A stretch of 64,000 nucleotides of DNA from positions 9,027,929 through 9,091,928 of the forward strand of contig NW_004624800.1 in assembly GCF_000247695.1 (NCBI RefSeq), in the 5' to 3' direction. This DNA comes from Heterocephalus glaber. Lineage: Eukaryota > Chordata > Mammalia > Rodentia > Bathyergidae. A program made the translations under genes and the position numbers. How positions within the stretch are numbered: the first letter of the stretch is position 1; each line of letters opens with the position of its first letter. This document shows, piece by piece, positions 57,737 to 64,000 of the stretch. Below the pieces are notes generated by a model that did not search any database, had not been told where the DNA came from, and saw only the letters and a program-made list of their open reading frames with translations.

Positions 57737-60700
57737 AATGGAGGTAATCTATGCTTAAGAATAAAAACATATGATAGAGATGTAAAAGGTAATTATTCAG
57801 GAAATTATCTCAATTTTTTAAAGAATTACAACAATATTAGAATATTATGCAATATCTATTTGAGATTTCTGAAATGAATCCTTTTAAAAGTATTTAAAAC
57901 ATTTTATGCATTATTACTTTTCTGTTTTAGCTATATTTATAACAAAATTATAAATATAATAAGATATTTAAACTGAAAAACTGTGACACTGTTATATAAG
58001 GAAAACTGCATGTGTAAACATATAGGACTACAAATCAAACAGGAATTTAATGTAAAACCAAAAAATGCATGCGTGCATAAACACACACACACACACACAC
58101 ACACCCACACACAAAGTAGTCCAAAGTATGGGCTCTAAAATTCTATATTCTCACTTCAATCCTGTTGTCTCCATGCTCTGTGATTTTAGATATACTAAAC
58201 TTTTTGAAGCCTTGCTTTCCTGTTTAGATAGGGGCCATGTTTTGACACCAACAAATTAGTACTTTTTTAACTTCCTGCAAATAAATTAACTCAAATTAAT
58301 ATCTGAAAAAATAAAATAGACTTTTGAGTAGCTTTCACAGAAAGGAACTGAGGTAGTAATTTACCTGACATATCCAATAGCAAAGAAACCATTATGCCCT
58401 TTAGAAAGAGTGTTCTTTCTCCATTAAAGTCACAATAATAAAGATCAGGACATAGATAAAATACTTATTGCCACAAAATAACTGTTCATTCAATTTACAA
58501 AGAGTATAAAGTTAAAATATAAGGCAGAAATCAAATTTCATGTGATAATTAAAAATTATGACCAATTCAACAATCTTCACTGGAAGTTAAAAAAAGTTTT
58601 CAAAGAATCAAAGTGTTTTAGTAAAGGAGTTTAATAAAACACTCAATTTTCTAAAACATACGTTTAAGTTTCCACCTTATATGAATGCAGATGCAATGAA
58701 TAAGCATCATTTAATTAATGCTAATTTAGTATAATTACAATAAGAAGTATTTGTGCTGTCTTGAATTTCTTAAAATGATTTTTTGAAATAAAAAATGAAC
58801 ATAAAAACACATAAAAAACCTCTTAGATTAATGTAAGTTGGCAACTTTTGATTTCTAAAAGGACACATTATAGGTTCTCTTCCATATCGTATTTTTCATT
58901 TCATGAAACACTTCTAAAATCAAATTCCATTGCAACTTCCTTTCCAGTAGATTTTTAAAAATTTTTCAGTTTTTGAGTCTTCACATAATTGAAATTTTTC
59001 ATGCATCACTTTGGGAGTAGCTTTTTCTAGTCTTCAAGATTGTGTCACATGCACACCAGAGAAGGAAGTGAAATGAGAGGAACTTCTTGGTATGGAAGGC
59101 TGCCAGTTGCCACTGAGTTGGTCTTTTTGTGTTGGAGAATAGTACGTCTGGGTCCATGACTATCACTTTTGAGAACCTGCACCTCTGGAGTCCTGCTTCC
59201 TCCCACCACTTGCCTGCGCTGATGTGGAGCTTGTGATTGGGGTGTAGAGATAGGCATTGGCTAAGCCAAAGAGAAGCTGCATGAGCTAATTTTGTGTTAA
59301 TCACAGGGAAGACTGGCCTGCCTGTGCTGGACCTTATCAGGTGAGGCTTTTAAATAATGGTCCAAGCCTTGTTGTACAGCAAGAGTAAAACTAATAGATT
59401 CTGATTTTCAACTCTGCTATAATTAAAATTTCTCTATTAAAACAACACTAAAATGTTGGGAAATAGTATGTGTATGTATGTGTGTGTGTATATATGTACA
59501 TGTAAATATATACATGTATGTATGTAAGTATCATCAGAATAGTGGATTTTTAAAAATCTTATCTTTATTGACATTATTCTGTTTGGTGTTAACAAGAAAA
59601 AGTGTGAAAACCACACTGTTAATAATTCTACTAACAGGTGAAATGTGATATAAAATTTCTGAACAAATAAAATACAAGTTGATTTACATTTCAGCAAATA
59701 GCAAAGGATTCATTAGAAGGAATACTTAGATTCTCAGTTGGCTTTAATTTTAATTAAGATTATGTGTGGAAATTTTACTTTAATCCATCTTTTTGTTGCT
59801 TCATGTCTATTAAGAGTTACTGTAAAAGGGAGAAAACCCCTGTAATTTGGTAATAAAGTTATAATTTGATCAACCAAAAACTTACCTTATTCTCAGTGCA
59901 CAGGACTAAGTCTAGAGGATTACACATTTTTTATTCCCACAAAATTATAAGCGCCTTCCATGTGGTGATAAATGCTTCATAGATACAGACTTATGAATAT
60001 CTCTGAAGCTAAAGTTTAAAGTATTTCCTAGTTTGATTTTATAATGGTACACCATGCATCAAAGAAAAGCAAACTCAATGCTGACTGACTAAGAAGGTTA
60101 ACAGAAAAAAATATCTTACAGTCATCATTTTGAAAAGGTCTGAGTTGCCAGTCCAGTCTGAGTTGCCAGTCACTAGAGGACATGGGAAAATAAAGACTTG
60201 AAGATTGGTGAGGTGATACCTACAAGCCTTTCCTGTTTCAGGGGCATATGATTCTAGTGTCTGTTTCAAACCTGTTTTTACTATCAGGCAGTATTGGTCC
60301 AGTATTGGTTGATTTAGGTCAATAATATCTGCTCACGCTCTTTACTTGCTTCTTGTCTTAGTTTCTGTCTGGAAATGATTTCCTTTCATTTCCAGCTTTG
60401 AAATTTTTTTTTCATTCATCATTTATTTTTATTGTTTTCAAAATGATGGACATAAGCATATCCACTGCCTAAGGCAGGTGATGCACAGTCTAAATTCCCA
60501 ACCACAGTGTACTGGTCTCCATTGTGTAAAGCCAACTAGCTCCAAATTGAGCTTCGTGCAAACTGCAGGAGTGCTAGGCTCCACCTCTGCCATGCTAGTC
60601 ATCCTTCATTGCTCCGGCAGATTTTTCATGTATTCCTTTCTGCTCCCCCAAATTAAAAACAAATCAAATAAAAATGTTATTTTCTCATGATACATTGAGT

Positions 60701-63673
60701 AGCCATCAGTCTTCTGGCTGATGAATTCATGGCGTGTTAATTGTCTTTGTCTACTATTTGCCCTTTGTTATCTGTATCTTGCATTAATATTTCCCCCCAG
60801 ACCCTTTCTAATCCACACCCGTGTGGTGATTTTATTTTATTCATCTTATAGAGTCAGAGCATTGCAAGAGTCTTAGTAGGCACTCAACAAACACACACCC
60901 ATTTATCATTCACAGGATTACATATTGTCATCAGCTAGATAAATCTGTGGCTAATAAAACCCTGTAACTAGTGACTAATTTGTGTCTGAATGACTGTTCC
61001 TTTCCCTCTTGTATTTTCTCTAGTATACTGCTGGAAAATTTCAATTATCCCGCAAGTTTATACACTGTCTAAAGGAAAACATAATTTTCTCTTGGATTCC
61101 TTTTTTGTATACACAGCCATTAATAGACATTTTGTGAATCTCTAGTGGCGAAAGTTGTAATGTTTGAAATTGTTTACTGAAAGAGAAACGTGGGAAGAAC
61201 AAAAAACACACTGGCCTTGCCATTGATAAACTGTGGCTATTGCCATTGTGGATTTTTCAGGGTGTATGTGAGTGTGATTGTGAGATAGTGTGTGTATCTC
61301 CCTTCTTTAGTGCACTAGTTTGTGCTGTAAAGGTAATGAAAAAGCTTTATCTGAACTGGTCTTTGTTCACAGAAGTATGGTACTGGGAGGAGATGGCAGC
61401 ATCCCAGTGACTTCATTAGTCCTATCAAGGGCTTTCAAACCAACTTCCTGTAATTAAATCAAAGGACACTAACATGCATTTAAAAACAATCTCTGTGCCT
61501 GGCTCTATTGAGTTCACCTCTCCAATCCTACAGAGTAGAAGAGGAAAAACAGTTTTGCTAAAATATATAAAATGAAAAGGTAATCTTCTCATGAACATGG
61601 GATCACAAATGCAATACACTTTCATATCTCATTAATAACTCTATGTCTCACCATCTGGTCCATTTTAACTCCACTCAGCCAGTTGGACAGCCAGGTGTTT
61701 ACCTTTCTTAACATTTTCAACCTAAGAGAACTCTGTCTTTTCTAAATTTTAAATCCATTTCAATTAAGAACCTTAAGCATAAGAATTCAGAAGCAGCTGT
61801 TCGCTGACCTTCTTTGAGAATGTTTCCTGCAGATTACTCCCCTAACTATTCTCACATTTCTTTTTCAAGTTAATGAATACCAGACTTTCACATTTCTAAT
61901 TATGGATATTATTTTTTCTCAGCGTTTTAGTAATTGTACTGTGTTTTTTCCTAAATGCTCTTAAGTTATGTAACTATTGGGATCAATTGCTTATCTGCCT
62001 GGAGGAGAGCGCTATTCTCCTAAATGTCAATCCAATGAGGAATGTGACTGGGTTAACAGATTACAGTCCCATGTAAGAGGGTTTGTTGAAATATCAATTG
62101 AAGATACATATGAATGCCAAAAAGAAACCCATTATTCTGTGTATCTAATATTTACTAATGAAAAAGATATAAGGAACTAATTTTATATCCAATTGTTTTT
62201 CTTTAAAAATAACATCTACTTTTCTAAATTAACTCTTAGAGTATTAAATACTTGCCTTTTAGGGAGAACTTTGGGAAAGATAATATATTGGAATTTGTAT
62301 TCCAGGGAGACAGCTTTGAGACTGACTGTTTTCCGGTTATGGTAAATAATATGGAGATATGATGGTCTGAAAACATACTCTTGGTCAGATATTTTGTGAG
62401 GAATTATTGCAAAAGAAAAAGTTTTAAGAATTTCAACATTAAATAGGAGACAAAACGTTGTTCTTCAAGTTTGTAATATTTCATATTCTCCATCCACTTG
62501 CTCAGTAAGATTTTTAATTATTTCTATTTTTATAAGGCAAGGACTATAACTACAAGAATAATGTTTTGGAAAACATTGAGAAATACAAAAATGGCAGCAA
62601 AATATAACATAGAAAATGCATTGCCCACTTTTCAACAGAAAAAATGATATTCAAGTTATTCTTAAAAATTATAATTTATTTTGCTGTTAAACTTCTTGCT
62701 TTTTAAGAAATTACTGACTTTCAATTAGTATTTTAAGGTATTTAGCCTCATTTTAAAGTTACATGGATGTGAGGAAGAACTATCATTGGTCTAAAACACC
62801 TTTTCCTTTCTTGTACTGTATATTGTCAAAAATAATCAATAATTCTAGAATGTAAAGAAAGATGAAGTAACCAGTTTCTTGTATAAATTGATAATTTCAA
62901 ATCTGAAATGTTCTTTCAATATATTTTAATTTATTATTCTCAGACTATCTCAATTAAATGTGTATGCATTCTTGATATTTGTTTTTTTCTACATAATTCC
63001 GTCCCCCAGACTATAAAGAATATTGATTATGTGATATTTCTGACGAGAAGCCTTTGACATTGGCACCTGAACAATAAATGCAATTTCCTAAGGCAGGGAA
63101 TTTTGTGATTTCAATTTGGAGCAAGTTGGTACACACCCAAGGTTCTTCACCTCCTTCAACTATGACTGCAACCATTTGGCTCCTAGGAGCTAGAGAATTT
63201 CTGCTTTTGACACAGGAAGTGATCTTCCAAGGGACAGCTCTGCTGTTCAGGTGATGGCAATATAATCTGACCCTACCTGCTTAACCAGGGTTTTGAGATC
63301 CCTCTGTCAGTAAACCATACAGTGCAACAAGTGCCTTCAGACCCATAAAAGCCACTGTGACAGACATCGAGAATTACTTCTGAGAAATACGGTTCTCAAT
63401 AATGTGCTAAAATAAGCAGAATGTTTTTGAAAAAAACATTCAGGCTGTACCAGAAAAGAGAATAGAAATGCTTTCCACACCTACATGAAAAGATACTTTG
63501 AGAATCAAATGCCATTAGGCCTGTACATAGAAATTTAAAATATAAATCATGGTGAGGTGCATAACACTCTAAAAGTACTTATTTGTTACACAACTTTTCA
63601 AGAAACTTAGCATATTTTTAGGGTTTTTTTTAGTTTTTTCTTATTTTTCAAATTAATGTTAGTAGCAAATATT
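57737..63673. other. Unassigned DNA with microsatellites
   Basis: Nearly 6 kb with no gene or transposon I can name. An (AC)n repeat lies at 58081-58113. A GTAT/TACA repeat lies at about 59468-59527. TCTGAGTTGCCAGTC is repeated at 60139-60153 and 60157-60171. The most protein-like open frame (59045-59257, minus) lacks identifiable motifs. The block from 63100 to 63340 is GC-richer than its surroundings. Confidence 0.45.
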
Positions 63674-64000
63674 AAAAATATCCTTCTACCAATTATTTTT
63701 TGTCATTTAAAAAAGTAATTACATTTTAAAATCTTTTATTTTTAGCATTTTATAAACATCATTATTGTGTTACCTGTGATAAACTTGTATTCAAAATTTA
63801 CAGTATTAAAATTTATTTTCAGGGCTGGGGATTTAGCTCAGTGGTTCCAGCGCCTGCCTCCCAAGTGCAAGGTCCCGAGTTCAATCCTTGGTACCAAAAA
63901 AAAAAAAAAATATCCTTCTACCAATTATTTTTTGTCATTTAAAAAAGTAATTACATTTTAAAATCTTTTATTTTTAGCATTTTATAAACATCATTATTGT
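63674..64000. repeat. Long direct repeat (at least 95 bp) flanking the ID SINE
   Basis: Bases 63674-63768 and 63906-64000 are identical, 232 bp apart, starting AAAAATATCCTTCTACC and ending CATCATTATTGT. The second copy reaches the window edge, so its true length is unknown. The ID SINE lies between the copies, next to the second. Confidence 0.97.
63822..63910 (+). mobile_element. ID-type tRNA-derived SINE
   Basis: GGGCTGGGGATTTAGCTCAG, TGGTTCCAGCGCCTGCCTCC, CAAGTGCAAGGTCCC, GAGTTCAATCCTTGGTACC and an A15 tail. The flanking sequence is not the usual short TSD: the DNA after the tail repeats the DNA starting 148 bp upstream of the SINE. Confidence 0.95.

Overview
This window looks like AT-rich, gene-poor nuclear DNA from a mammal, most likely a rodent outside the mouse/rat group. 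The rodent call rests on B1-type (7SL-derived) SINEs carrying the internal duplication near 35.1 and 35.3 kb. It also rests on nine copies of a tRNA-Ala-like, ID-type SINE (a first half like GGGGATTTAGCTCAGTGGTT, a B box, a GGTACC-type end and an A-rich tail) that is not the mouse or rat ID consensus. Lineage-specific L1 3' ends, older L1M/L2/MIR/MER5 relics, MaLR-type LTRs and Tigger/hAT DNA-transposon remnants complete a standard placental repertoire. I cannot name the species.

I find no convincing protein-coding gene, exon set, tRNA/rRNA gene, CpG island or CRISPR array. The open frames are short and either lie in low-complexity DNA, encode L1 ORF2 C-terminal fragments, or look like chance. 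The window reads as an intergenic desert or the inside of a very long intron.

Layout. 0-3.6 kb: a diverged ID-like SINE with a GAAA tail, a purine-rich tract and an L1M 3' end. 6.2-7.0 kb: a truncated L1 followed by an ID SINE with a clean target-site duplication (TSD). 12.4-12.8 kb: a 177-bp tandem duplication. 13.5-14.1 kb: a MaLR-like LTR and a MIR. 16.8-20.5 kb: a truncated L1, CA repeats, an ID and a GGAA/purine tract. 23.2-26.4 kb: two L1 pieces with inversions, two IDs and a MIR. 28.7-32.6 kb: MER5, L2, a MaLR LTR, a Tigger MITE and an L1 carrying a nested ID. 34.7-37 kb: a DNA-transposon end and three B1-like SINEs. 40-42.5 kb: an ID, a MIR and an 80-bp hAT MITE. 44-48.8 kb: an L1M, MIRs, L2, a twin-primed L1 and a minus-strand solo LTR. 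51-57.8 kb: microsatellites, L2, an ID, an unusual double-ended L1 insertion, a Tigger relic, MIRs and an ID. 57.8-63.6 kb: mostly unassigned. 63.7-64 kb: an ID SINE flanked by a direct repeat of at least 95 bp.

No genes act together here. The biology in view is the history of retrotransposition: nested insertions, twin priming, possible template jumping, tail-only insertion, an anomalously long flanking duplication and two ID subfamilies with different diagnostic bases. I saw no evidence for a new functional system. The best leads are the 63.7-kb duplication, the double L1 end at 54.8 kb and the tiny hAT element at 42.4 kb.
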